Shown in pieces: positions 1 through 8,571 of a stretch of DNA of 9,750 nt. Position numbers and translations under genes: made by a program. This stretch comes from an uncultured Clostridia bacterium. Its GTDB lineage: Bacteria; Bacillota_A; Clostridia; Christensenellales; Aristaeellaceae. The notes beneath the pieces are model-generated. The model saw only the letters and a program-made list of their open reading frames with translations. It made no database searches and was not told the DNA's origin. Each line of letters starts with the position of its first letter. Position 1 is the stretch's first letter. The DNA lies in NCBI GenBank assembly GCA_947166205.1, contig CAMVDI010000060.1, forward strand, positions 1 to 9,750, written 5' to 3'.

Positions 1-1008
1 GAAAACCTGGGGCTGACGGATCAGGCCCGGGTGAACGGCGAGGTAGGCGGCCTGATGCACGCCCTTCGGGCGGGCCAGGCCGTCATGGCTCTGTGCGCCG
101 AAATGCGGGAATGCTGCCCGGAGGCACTGGTGATCAACCTGGGACAGCCCGTGGCCAGGACCACGGAGATCTTCCTGCGGGAGGGATTCAGGTGCCTCGG
201 CCTGGGCCGGACGCCCCTGAAGGGGGCCAACGGACTGGACACGCTGGCCGCCAGGCTGCGGACCCGGCCGGAGGAGATGGACTGGGAGATCGCCGGGCTG
301 CCGGGATTCAGCTTTCTGGTGAAGGCGGAGGACCGGAAGAGCGGGAAGGACTGGATGCCCCGGCTGAAGAAGGCCGCCCGGGAGAACGAACTGGGCCGGC
401 TGACGAAAAGATGGCTGGACTGGTGGGACGCGCTGGCGGTGGGGGACGTGACGGATCACGCGGAATTCCTGCCGGCACAGCCGGACTACATTCCGGAGGA
501 GAAGCCCGAATTCGGGGAGACGGTGGAACGCCGGAAGGAACGGATCCTGTACATGAACACCGTGCGGGAGCAGGGGGCGGACGCCCGGGAAGGGGCGATG
601 GCCCAGCTGCTGCTGCTGAGCAAGGCGCCGCCCATCCGGCCGGTCCGGCTGGCGCTGGCCGTTCTTCGGAAGGAGGACGGGCTGTATCCCGCCGTTACGC
701 ACCGGAACGGGGGAGACCTGCCCCAGCTGAGCCCGGAGGCTGTCGTGGAGACGGGCCTCGCGCTGAAGAAGGGCGAACAGAACCCCAGAGGGATCCTGCT
801 GCCCCCGGCGCTGGCGGAAACGATGGCGGAGATTGACGGGGCCAACCGGCTGGCGGCCGCGGCGGCCATGGGGGACCGGGGGGCCCTCCGGGAATATGTG
901 GAGACGGATCCCGCCCTGGGCGGGCTGGACCGGCTGTACTGCCTGGACGTGACGGAAAGCCTGATCCGGATGCACGCGGATCTGCTGAAGGCTTACGCAG
1001 AGGAATGA
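1..1008 (+). CDS. Glycoside hydrolase family 4 homologue, 5'-partial, metal ligands missing
   Basis: The frame is open from base 1 to TGA at 1006, so the N-terminal NAD-binding part (about 110-120 residues by comparison with MelA-type alpha-galactosidases) lies outside the window. The visible part follows the GH4 layout: GGLMHALR (nt 46-69, matching GGIMRALR in MelA), INLGQP (nt 133-150, matching LNYVNP), CLGLGRTP (nt 193-216, matching VGLCHS), EIAGLPGF (nt 286-309, matching CAGINHMA), a DHAEF stretch matching EHFAEY, and a well-preserved C-terminal helical half ending LLKAYAEE. GH4 enzymes use NAD+ and a divalent metal held by the Cys of GLCHS and the His of GINH. Here those positions read Gly (nt 205-207) and Gly (nt 304-306), and the substrate Asn of the NP motif is Gln. 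Ordinary GH4 chemistry is therefore doubtful; a non-hydrolytic oxidoreductase, a sugar-binding protein or a pseudoenzyme is possible. It ends 3 bp before the methyltransferase gene. Confidence 0.8.
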   Translation, partial: ENLGLTDQARVNGEVGGLMHALRAGQAVMALCAEMRECCPEALVINLGQPVARTTEIFLREGFRCLGLGRTPLKGANGLDTLAARLRTRPEEMDWEIAGLPGFSFLVKAEDRKSGKDWMPRLKKAARENELGRLTKRWLDWWDALAVGDVTDHAEFLPAQPDYIPEEKPEFGETVERRKERILYMNTVREQGADAREGAMAQLLLLSKAPPIRPVRLALAVLRKEDGLYPAVTHRNGGDLPQLSPEAVVETGLALKKGEQNPRGILLPPALAETMAEIDGANRLAAAAAMGDRGALREYVETDPALGGLDRLYCLDVTESLIRMHADLLKAYAEE

Positions 1009-1011
1009 AGC

Positions 1012-1873
1012 ATGTTTTTATGTAACGCCTGGAAGGACTACGAGGTGCTGGACACCGGGGACGGCGAGAAGCTGGAGCGCTGGGGAAACGTGATTCTGCG
1101 GCGCCCCGATCCCCAGACGATCTGGCCCAAGGCGAGGCCCGGGGACTGGGAAAGGGCGGACGCGGTCTATCACCGGAGCGCCAACGGCGGCGGCCGGTGG
1201 GAATTCCGCAGGCAGCTGCCCGACAGATGGACCGTGCGGTACGGGGAGCTCAGCTTTCATGTCCGGCCGACGGGCTTCAAGCATACCGGGCTTTTTCCGG
1301 AGCAGGCGGCCAACTGGGACTGGATGGCCGGGCTGATCCGGGAACGCGGGGGGAAGGATCTGAAGGTTCTGAACCTGTTCGGATACACCGGCGGCGCCAC
1401 GCTGGCCTGCGCCAGGGCGGGGGCCCATGTGACCCACGTGGACGCGGCGAAGGGCATGGTGGCCTGGGCGAAGGAGAACCGGGAGCTGTCCGGGCTGCCG
1501 GAGACGAGCTGCCGGTGGATCGTGGAGGACGCGATGCGGTTTGTGCAGCGGGAGATCCGCCGGGGGAACCGCTACGACGGGATCCTGATGGATCCGCCCA
1601 GCTACGGGCGGGGGCCCTCGGGGGAGGTCTGGAAGCTGGAGAACGAGCTGTACAACCTGGTGGAAACCAGCAGCCAGGCGCTGAGCCAGGAGCCGGTTTT
1701 CTTCCTGATCAACAGCTATACCACGGGATTCCAGGCCAGCGTGCTGAGCAACATGATCGAAAAATGCGTCCGGAGCAGGTTCGGGGGCGTCATCGACAGC
1801 CAGGAGCTCTGCCTGCCGGTCACCGGGGGCGGGGTGCTGCCCTGCGGCGCCAGCGGACGGTGGAGGTGGGGAC

Positions 1874-1881
<8 letters not shown>
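1012..1881 (+). CDS. Class I SAM-dependent methyltransferase, RlmI/RlmK-like core without PUA domain
   Basis: The 289-residue protein has a Rossmann-fold methyltransferase core. Motif I is VLNLFGYTGG (residues 119-128), where SAM binds. Next comes THVDAAKGMVAWAKEN (acidic end of strand 2), and motif IV is DPPSYGRG (residues 194-201), the usual target-base motif of this RNA methyltransferase family. The C-terminus carries LPVTGGG and LPCGASGRW, typical of the Clostridia homologues. The family (Methyltrans_SAM, related to the RlmI m5C and RlmK m7G 23S rRNA enzymes) acts on rRNA in the cytoplasm. The N-terminal PUA domain of E. coli RlmI is absent and replaced by about 70 residues with a W-rich section, so the exact target base cannot be assigned. 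The ATG is preceded by a GAGGAA stretch inside the end of the GH4 gene. The stop overlaps the next gene by 8 bp, which suggests coupled translation of an RNA-modification operon. Confidence 0.85.
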
Positions 1882-3990
<2,109 letters not shown>

Positions 3991-4006
3991 GAAAAGGTCC
4001 CGGAAG

Positions 4007-4020
4007 CCGGAGAGCTCCGG
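4007..4020. repeat. 14-bp GC-rich hairpin between tgt and the small membrane ORF
   Basis: CCGGAG AG CTCCGG forms a perfect 6-bp stem 17 bp after the tgt stop. No T-run follows, so it is not a classical intrinsic terminator. It could slow transcription or protect the upstream mRNA end. Confidence 0.4.
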
Positions 4021-4048
4021 GGGCGGCGGAGAACCGGGGGAGGACAGA

Positions 4049-4132
4049 ATGCGCAGGACCTTGGGATACATCATCATCGGACTCATGCTGGCGGCGCTGG
4101 CGCTGCTGGTCGGGTCGCCCACCCTCTCCTGA
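4049..4132 (+). CDS. 27-residue single-helix membrane peptide (unannotated-type small ORF)
   Basis: ATG at 4049 is followed by 27 codons and TGA at 4130. A GGGGGAGG ribosome site at 4036-4043 sits 5 bp before the ATG, as good as those of the neighbouring genes. The peptide starts MRRTLGYIIIG and continues with a Leu/Ala-rich helix of about 18 residues (to LLVG), ending SPTLS: two Arg then one transmembrane span, an N-in orientation by the positive-inside rule. It fits in the gap between tgt and the DUF6273 gene in the same direction. I do not recognise a family. It could instead be a remnant of a larger gene or chance, but the ribosome site plus clean hydrophobic span favour a real small protein. 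Confidence 0.5.
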   Translation: MRRTLGYIIIGLMLAALALLVGSPTLS

Positions 4133-4192
4133 GGGGCGCGGCGGAGAGAACGGGCGGGGAGCCCGGCAAAGAGAAGCGGGAACGGAGGAAAC

Positions 4193-5050
4193 GTGAAAAT
4201 GAAAGGGTTCCGGAGAATCATCCTGATCGCAATGTGCCTTTGCCTGCTGGCGGGAAGCGCGCTGGCGGCGGATATTTCCGAGGTGAGGGGTTATGAAGCC
4301 GGTCAGCCGGAGAAATATGAATACCAGTACGTGCTGCTGGGCACCTATCCCTACGAGGAGGACGGGACCGAGGCCCCGCTGCTGTGGCGGATCCTGGGCC
4401 GGGAAGGGGACCAGATCACCCTGTTCACGGAGTATGTCATCGACAACATCCAGGTCATGTTCGTGGACAACTATCAGGACGCGGTGAAAAAGAAAAAATT
4501 CCCCAAGGTCGAGACCTTTGAGGAAACGGATCTGTACGCCTGGGTCAACAGCGAGATGGAAGCCACCATCCTGCGGCACCAGGATTTCAGCTCCGCCATC
4601 GTGCTCCACGAGGGGTGCAGATTCTTCGTGCTGAGCAATGACGAAATGCGCCGGACGGACTGGGGCTTTCCGGACAACACCATGGGCAACACCATCGAGA
4701 ACCCCGGAGAGGTGATCGCCGTCAACGCCAAGAACCGGAAGGGCTACGGCACCCCCTACGCGAAGGCGAAGATCCTGTATCCGGACTGGAAGAACACCAC
4801 CAACCGGAACTGGAACAAGCTGTTCCAGTTTACGGCCTACGGCCGGTCCTCGCCCTACTGGACCACGAAGATGCGGCCGAACGTCAAATGGACCGGAATC
4901 ATCGGCGGGAACGGGCATATCAGCTGGGGCGGCCAGGGCGACGTGCAGAAGGGCATCCGGCCGGGCGTGCAGCTGGATCTGACGAAGATCACGATCACCG
5001 GCGGCTCCGGCACACTGGAGGATCCCTGGATCTTTGAGACAGAGGAATAA
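4193..5050 (+). CDS. Secreted DUF6273-domain protein
   Basis: The 285-residue protein begins with a signal peptide: KMKGFRR basic region, hydrophobic stretch to about residue 22, and an A-L-A-A-D cleavage region near residues 25-27, so it is probably exported. There is no lipobox cysteine. The rest matches the DUF6273 pattern common in gut Clostridia: an opening with YVLLGTYPY and PLLWRILGREGDQITL, a central DLYAWVNSEMEATIL region, and a closing RPGVQLDLTKITITGGSG...DPW strand pair. The biochemical role of the domain is not known; these proteins are often found in multi-copy secreted or surface families. GGAGGA at 4184-4189 allows either the GTG at 4193 or the ATG at 4199 as start, a difference of two residues. 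Codon use is GC-rich like the upstream genes. Two hairpins follow the stop. Confidence 0.8.
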   Translation: MKMKGFRRIILIAMCLCLLAGSALAADISEVRGYEAGQPEKYEYQYVLLGTYPYEEDGTEAPLLWRILGREGDQITLFTEYVIDNIQVMFVDNYQDAVKKKKFPKVETFEETDLYAWVNSEMEATILRHQDFSSAIVLHEGCRFFVLSNDEMRRTDWGFPDNTMGNTIENPGEVIAVNAKNRKGYGTPYAKAKILYPDWKNTTNRNWNKLFQFTAYGRSSPYWTTKMRPNVKWTGIIGGNGHISWGGQGDVQKGIRPGVQLDLTKITITGGSGTLEDPWIFETEE

Positions 5051-5051
5051 A

Positions 5052-5100
5052 AGCCGGACAACGGACCGCTTTCCGGCTGATCGGGCGGGCGAATGCCCGA
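5052..5100 (+). terminator. Two consecutive hairpins after the DUF6273 gene, weak terminator candidate
   Basis: Just after the TAA, AGCCGGA (5052-5058) pairs with TCCGGCT (5072-5078), and TCGGGC (5081-5086) pairs with GCCCGA (5095-5100). Both stems are GC-rich and placed where transcription of the GC-rich block should end. Neither is followed by a T-run, so intrinsic termination is not proven; Rho-dependent termination or mRNA 3'-end protection are alternatives. Confidence 0.35.
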
Positions 5101-5174
5101 ACCGGATATGAGGCGCGTGTCAGGTTCATCCGAAGACTGATCCTGCTGCCTGGAATGGTATGAACGCCTGCCGC

Positions 5175-5508
5175 TTAAAAGATCCCCATATGATCTTCGC
5201 CCTTTCCGCAGTATTCGCATATCATTACATGATGCCTGACAATCAGATACTCTGTGAAAACACCCGCTTCTTTCCATACATGACGGCCTGTCGGTGAAAG
5301 GGGACATTCCTTTTCCGAATCAGATTGGTCATAGGGATCATGCATGGCGGGTACTGTTCCCCCCGCGGTTTTTTTCATTTCTTCCAGGGGCAGTTCCCGC
5401 CTGCCGACAGCTTTCTTCAGCTCTTCCAGCTTGAAGTCCAGCCCAAGTTCACCTGCCTGCCGCTTTCAGCCCTTCTTCCGGAGTAAAAACAAGGCTAAAA
5501 ATGAAAAA
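5175..5508 (-). pseudogene. Decayed Nif11-like leader peptide (RiPP-type precursor) gene
   Basis: Reading the minus strand, FTPEEGLKAAG appears in one frame (5508 down to about 5454). The continuation ELGLDFKLEELKKAVG then RRELPLEEMKKTAGG appears in another, ending in the Gly-Gly (5363-5358) at which such leaders are cleaved. The composite matches the Nif11-type leader pattern (TPEEA..A.ELG.DFS.EEL....ELS.EEL..VAGG). The frame break coincides with a direct duplication CAGGCAGG (plus-strand 5452-5459); deleting one 4-bp copy joins the halves. The core continues in frame to TAA at 5175 with CPLSPTGRHVW and later CEYCGKG, a Cys/His set (Cys25, His33, Cys54, Cys57, counting from the ATG at 5378) resembling a small zinc-binding or modified core. 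The N-terminal 20-30 residues usual for the leader are not recognisable and no start codon fits. No modification enzyme or transporter lies in the window. An ATG at 5378 could still make a 67-residue leaderless product. Confidence 0.6.
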
Positions 5509-5515
5509 TCACCCT

Positions 5516-5556
5516 GCGTCATGCATTGCTTGTGACGCGGCGTCATATGATAGAAT
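5516..5556 (+). promoter_or_regulatory. MerR-type promoter with palindromic operator
   Basis: TTGCTT (5526-5531) and TAGAAT (5551-5556) are separated by 19 bp, the over-long spacing typical of promoters activated by MerR regulators through DNA untwisting. The spacer holds a perfect dyad TGACGC-G-GCGTCA (5533-5545), where MerR dimers bind. A third copy of the half-site, GCGTCA, lies upstream at 5516-5521 and overlaps the approach to the -35. Start of transcription would fall near 5563, leaving a leader of under 20 nt before the AAGGAGG at 5565-5571. The position directly before the merR-like gene suggests autoregulation. Confidence 0.65.
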
Positions 5557-5579
5557 GGCGCTGAAAGGAGGTCGGGACT

Positions 5580-6305
5580 ATGTCACAGTATACCACCGGA
5601 GAACTGGCGAAAGAGTGCGGCGTCACAGTCCGGACAGTTCAGTTTTACGATCAGAAAGGGATTCTGGTTCCGAGCAGCCTGACCGAGGGCGGCAGACGGC
5701 TGTATTCCGAAGAAGACCTGAAGATGATGAAGATCATCTGCTTCCTGCGGGATATGGGGCTGAAACTGGATACCATCGGGCAGCTGCTGAAGGAAGAAGA
5801 TCCCGGCAGCGTCATCTCTGTTCTTCTGGAGCAGCAGGAACAGATGCTGCGCGAAGAGATCGACGAGCGCCGGGACAAACTGGACCGGCTGGCCGAACTG
5901 AAAAAAGGTCTGAAGGATGCTGCACCGTTCTCCATCGAAACCATCGGTGACATAGCGACTGTTATGGAAGGAAAAAAGAAACTGAGCGCGGTGCACAGGA
6001 ATATGCTTCTGACAGGAATACCGCTTGGTATCCTCCAGTGGACATCCATCCTGCTGTGGACATTGAAAGGGATCTGGTGGCCGTTTGCCGTCTGGGCTGC
6101 TCTGGCGGTTCCCTTTGGGTTCTGGGCCATCCGGTATTATCATCGGAAGGTGGCCTATATCTGCCCACAGTGTCATGAAGTATTCCGTCCGGCCATGAAA
6201 GAGTTTTTCTTCGCAAATCATACCCCAAAGACCCGGAAACTGACCTGCACAAAGTGCGGCCATCATGGATTCTGTGTGGAAACCTGGGGAGGCGATATAA
6301 AATGA
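5580..6305 (+). CDS. MerR-family regulator with two membrane helices and C-terminal zinc ribbon
   Basis: The 241-residue protein opens with a MerR winged helix-turn-helix (residues 4-70: YTTGELAKECGVTVRTVQFYDQ, EGGRRLYSEEDL, LRDMGLKLDTIGQLL), which binds operator dyads as a dimer. A coiled coil follows (about 80-115, EQQEQMLREEIDERRDKLDRL). Two hydrophobic spans lie near residues 143-160 and 166-184 (around TGIPLGILQWTSILLW and WWPFAVWAALAVPFGFW). The C-terminal 50 residues carry paired CPQC (195-198) and CTKC (223-226), a zinc ribbon of the kind found at the end of Bacillota membrane proteins. It should sit in the membrane with both the DNA-binding and zinc domains in the cytoplasm, possibly sensing envelope state or metal/redox change rather than a diffusible drug. 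ATG 5580 has AAGGAGG 8 bp upstream. Its stop overlaps the protease start (ATGA), so the two are translationally coupled. The likely target is its own promoter. Confidence 0.88.
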   Translation: MSQYTTGELAKECGVTVRTVQFYDQKGILVPSSLTEGGRRLYSEEDLKMMKIICFLRDMGLKLDTIGQLLKEEDPGSVISVLLEQQEQMLREEIDERRDKLDRLAELKKGLKDAAPFSIETIGDIATVMEGKKKLSAVHRNMLLTGIPLGILQWTSILLWTLKGIWWPFAVWAALAVPFGFWAIRYYHRKVAYICPQCHEVFRPAMKEFFFANHTPKTRKLTCTKCGHHGFCVETWGGDIK

Positions 6306-7063
6306 AGAACTGGAAAAAAGCGCTGCGCTTCGCCCTGTGCCTCCTGCCCATCGGACTGATCGGAGGGTGGTTTTCCGCGGAATTGGCTTTGCGCTCCGCG
6401 GCTCCTGAAGCACTGGAGACCGCGGTTCAGCAGGTTGGCAGCCTCGCCGCGGTCAAAGCCATAACGGCTGCGCAAATTGCTGTTTATACGATCGTTTGCG
6501 GATTCCTTGGGTATATAATGGCTGAAAAGATCGGCTTGATGCGTCCCTTCCGCTTTGAGAAAGCTGTTCTGATTCGCTGCTTTCTGATCGCCGCGCTCGG
6601 CGGGGCGATCCTGAGCCTGGACGCATGGACTTTTGGCAGATGGATTCCTCAGCTGAAAGACAATTACGCGGCTGCCGGATCATTTGACGCGACGACCTGG
6701 ATTGCCTCCATTCTGTACGGCGGGGTTGCAGAGGAAATCATGATGCGGCTCTTCCTGATGAGCGGACTGGCCCTGCTTGGCTGGAAGCTGTTCTTCCGCG
6801 GCAGGGAACAGGTGCCGGTCAGTGTGTTGATCGCTGCCAATATCCTCTCCGCGACAGTATTCGCCGCGGCGCACCTTCCCTCCACCGCCCAGATGTTCGG
6901 TGAACTGACGCCCATGCTTCTGCTCCGCTGCTTTCTGCTCAACGGCGCATCCGGGCTGCTGTTCGGACGGTTCTACAGGAAATATGGTATTCAGTACGCT
7001 ATTCTGGCCCACATGCTTTTCCATCTTGTCAGCAGAATGATCTGGCTGATCGCTATTCCTTGA
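6302..7063 (+). CDS. CPBP-family (CAAX-like) intramembrane metalloprotease
   Basis: Starting at ATG 6302 the protein has 253 residues and several hydrophobic spans. The family motif is EEIMMR (Glu144, Glu145, Arg149), with AAHLP (His191) and the late AHMLFH (His237, His241), giving the Glu/His set that forms the membrane-embedded active site of Abi/CPBP proteases. Roles in bacteria include membrane-protein or peptide processing, bacteriocin self-immunity and stress signalling; the substrate here is unknown. An in-frame ATG at 6254 would add 16 residues inside the regulator gene. It is rejected because GGGGAGG (6286-6292) is placed correctly for 6302 and the resulting N-terminus (MKNWKKALRFALCLLP) is a normal membrane-protein start. 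The 4-bp overlap with the regulator implies they work together, for instance protease output controlled by the membrane MerR. Confidence 0.9.
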   Translation: MKNWKKALRFALCLLPIGLIGGWFSAELALRSAAPEALETAVQQVGSLAAVKAITAAQIAVYTIVCGFLGYIMAEKIGLMRPFRFEKAVLIRCFLIAALGGAILSLDAWTFGRWIPQLKDNYAAAGSFDATTWIASILYGGVAEEIMMRLFLMSGLALLGWKLFFRGREQVPVSVLIAANILSATVFAAAHLPSTAQMFGELTPMLLLRCFLLNGASGLLFGRFYRKYGIQYAILAHMLFHLVSRMIWLIAIP

Positions 7064-7368
7064 GATTGTCCGCAAAACTGATGATGATCCTTTTATGTAT
7101 TTACCTTTTTATGCTTGTCTTCAGCGAAAAATGGAATATAATATTGTTAGAGACAGCTAACCGGCTGGCCTCCTTCCACTGTTATCCCGTCTTCCCGATT
7201 GTGAAAGAGGCCAGGGAAGGCTGGAAGCTGATGGAACAAAACATCCGGGACAGCCGTTTATTACTGCGGGAGGGATTGAATCATGACCAGACGGATTTAT
7301 GTCATCCTGCTTACAATGATTTTGTTCATGGTGCCGTTAAGCGGTACCGCCGAAGAAAGCCTGGTTGA
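7060..7368 (+). CDS. Doubtful small membrane ORF between protease and secreted-protein genes
   Basis: A 102-codon frame starts with TTG at 7060, overlapping the protease stop by 4 bp, or with ATG at 7081. It encodes one hydrophobic helix (LMMILLCIYLFMLVF) followed by a helical, charged stretch (VKEAREGWKLMEQNIRDSRLLL). Against it: no ribosome site before either start, a strong promoter-like element inside it, and an 86-bp overlap with the well-supported gene at 7283. It may be a decayed gene, a real small protein, or chance. I recognise no family. Confidence 0.25.
   Translation: MRLSAKLMMILLCIYLFMLVFSEKWNIILLETANRLASFHCYPVFPIVKEAREGWKLMEQNIRDSRLLLREGLNHDQTDLCHPAYNDFVHGAVKRYRRRKPG
7115..7142 (+). 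promoter_or_regulatory. Sigma-A-type promoter for the secreted-protein gene
   Basis: TTGTCT (7115-7120) and a perfect TATAAT (7137-7142) lie 16 bp apart in a locally A/T-rich stretch. Transcription would start near 7150, giving a leader of about 130 nt before the ATG at 7283. This would separate the downstream gene from the merR-protease unit. Confidence 0.5.
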
Positions 7369-8551
7369 ACTGGATAGCGAACAGAAGGAATGGCTGGAAT
7401 ACCGGTGCTCGCTTCCGGACGGCGGCCTGATTCTGACCGGCGGAATGCGTTTGTACGGAGCGGGAAAAGAAACAGGCTCATATGTGCTGTGCCTGAATGC
7501 GGACCGGACAGTACGCTGGGAGTATACAGACCGTGAAAAAAACGGATATACGTCCGCTGAGGAGGCCACTGTTCTTTCGGACGGAACAATCGCCATCGTC
7601 GTCTGGGATTATCCACGAAAGATCGCGGTAAAGTTTTTCACGCCCCAGGGGAAGCGTGCAAGGAAAAAGCTTGACCTGACCAGGATATGCGGGGCAAGGG
7701 GGCAGGTCGCAGATATCACGCCTTCTTTCATCATAAAAAGGGAGTTTCTGGGCAGCGTCACTGATCAGGATTTCCGCTATGAAACAACCCTGTATAACTG
7801 GAAGGGAAAAGAGATTACCCGTTATGACGGGGATGTTGTGTACGGTGGGATAGGGTTTTTGATCAAAGGAAGCGAAGACTTGGTGACCTTTGGCCAGGAT
7901 ACCGTTTACAACAGCCATGCGAAGTTCACGAAGACAGACTGGTCGCAGGGCAGCGTCCTGTGGGACACCATGCTGGATTACCAGCGGCCTGAAACAGACA
8001 ACGCTGTACTGCAAAACGTTGTGGGAACGGAAGACGGCGGATACATCGGTTTCCTTCGGGAGGGGAAACTCCTGGCGGACGGCAATGGATATGGGTATAC
8101 ACACTACCTGGTCCGGTTTGATGCGGAAGGGTGCCTTCTGTGGATCAGGGACATTGACAGTCTGTACCGTAACGGGCCCTTTGCGAATTTGTTTTCCTAT
8201 AACGGATACATCGTTATGCAAATCGAAAGCGAGGACAACGAAAGCTGGAGCAAGGGTGAACCAATTCGCTTCCATTGGCTCGACATGAACGGAACCGAAC
8301 TTGGAACCACTGAACTTGCGCTGAGGCCGGAAAACTTCCGATTAATGCAGGATCGGCAGGGTTCGGAGGAAAAAAGCGTATACCAATACCCTGTGCTCGG
8401 AATAGATCAAATAATTCAAATGAAAGACGGACTATGGGCATTTGCGACACTTTACATCGCAGAAAAACAGGATGGTGACGACAGAATTCTCTATCCGCCG
8501 GATGACCATGAGTATGTTATGATCAGGATTCCGGAATATAAACAGCCGTAG
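7283..8551 (+). CDS. Secreted protein of unknown function, beta-propeller-like
   Basis: The 422-residue protein starts with a signal peptide (MTRRIYVILLTMILFMVPLSGTA, cleavage probably after residue 23). No transmembrane segment or lipobox follows. The body has recurring strand-turn units resembling quinoprotein/WD-like propeller blades: a short Gly/Asp turn (LPDGGLILTG, LSDGTIAIVV, EDGGYIGFL, MKDGLWAFAT) followed by a strand closing with an aromatic residue and an x-Asp-x-(Asp/Glu)-G-x-x-x-W pattern (LNADRTVRWEY, FDAEGCLLWIRD, LDMNGTELGTT). Such repeats occur in secreted Clostridia proteins of unknown role. I do not recognise a named family and assign no activity. GGGAGGG at 7268-7274 supports the ATG at 7283. 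Codon choice is more A/T-tolerant than in genes before 5050. Confidence 0.75.
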   Translation: MTRRIYVILLTMILFMVPLSGTAEESLVELDSEQKEWLEYRCSLPDGGLILTGGMRLYGAGKETGSYVLCLNADRTVRWEYTDREKNGYTSAEEATVLSDGTIAIVVWDYPRKIAVKFFTPQGKRARKKLDLTRICGARGQVADITPSFIIKREFLGSVTDQDFRYETTLYNWKGKEITRYDGDVVYGGIGFLIKGSEDLVTFGQDTVYNSHAKFTKTDWSQGSVLWDTMLDYQRPETDNAVLQNVVGTEDGGYIGFLREGKLLADGNGYGYTHYLVRFDAEGCLLWIRDIDSLYRNGPFANLFSYNGYIVMQIESEDNESWSKGEPIRFHWLDMNGTELGTTELALRPENFRLMQDRQGSEEKSVYQYPVLGIDQIIQMKDGLWAFATLYIAEKQDGDDRILYPPDDHEYVMIRIPEYKQP

Positions 8552-8571
8552 GCAGAAAACCCGGCGTTTCG

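Noticed and set aside
4007..4020. Intrinsic terminator after tgt
   Set aside because: The stem is perfect but is followed by GC-rich sequence with no T-run.
5344..5535. Plus-strand 63-codon frame in the gap before the merR-like gene
   Set aside because: It is antisense to the leader-peptide relic, is Ser/Phe-rich as expected for such a mirror, and has no ribosome site.
5501..5950. Plus-strand 149-codon frame overlapping the merR-like gene
   Set aside because: It is out of frame with a clear MerR helix-turn-helix gene and would place the promoter and ribosome site inside coding sequence.
6254..6301. N-terminal extension of the CPBP protease from ATG 6254
   Set aside because: It lies wholly inside the regulator gene, has no ribosome site, and the start at 6302 has a correctly placed GGGGAGG and an ATGA coupling.
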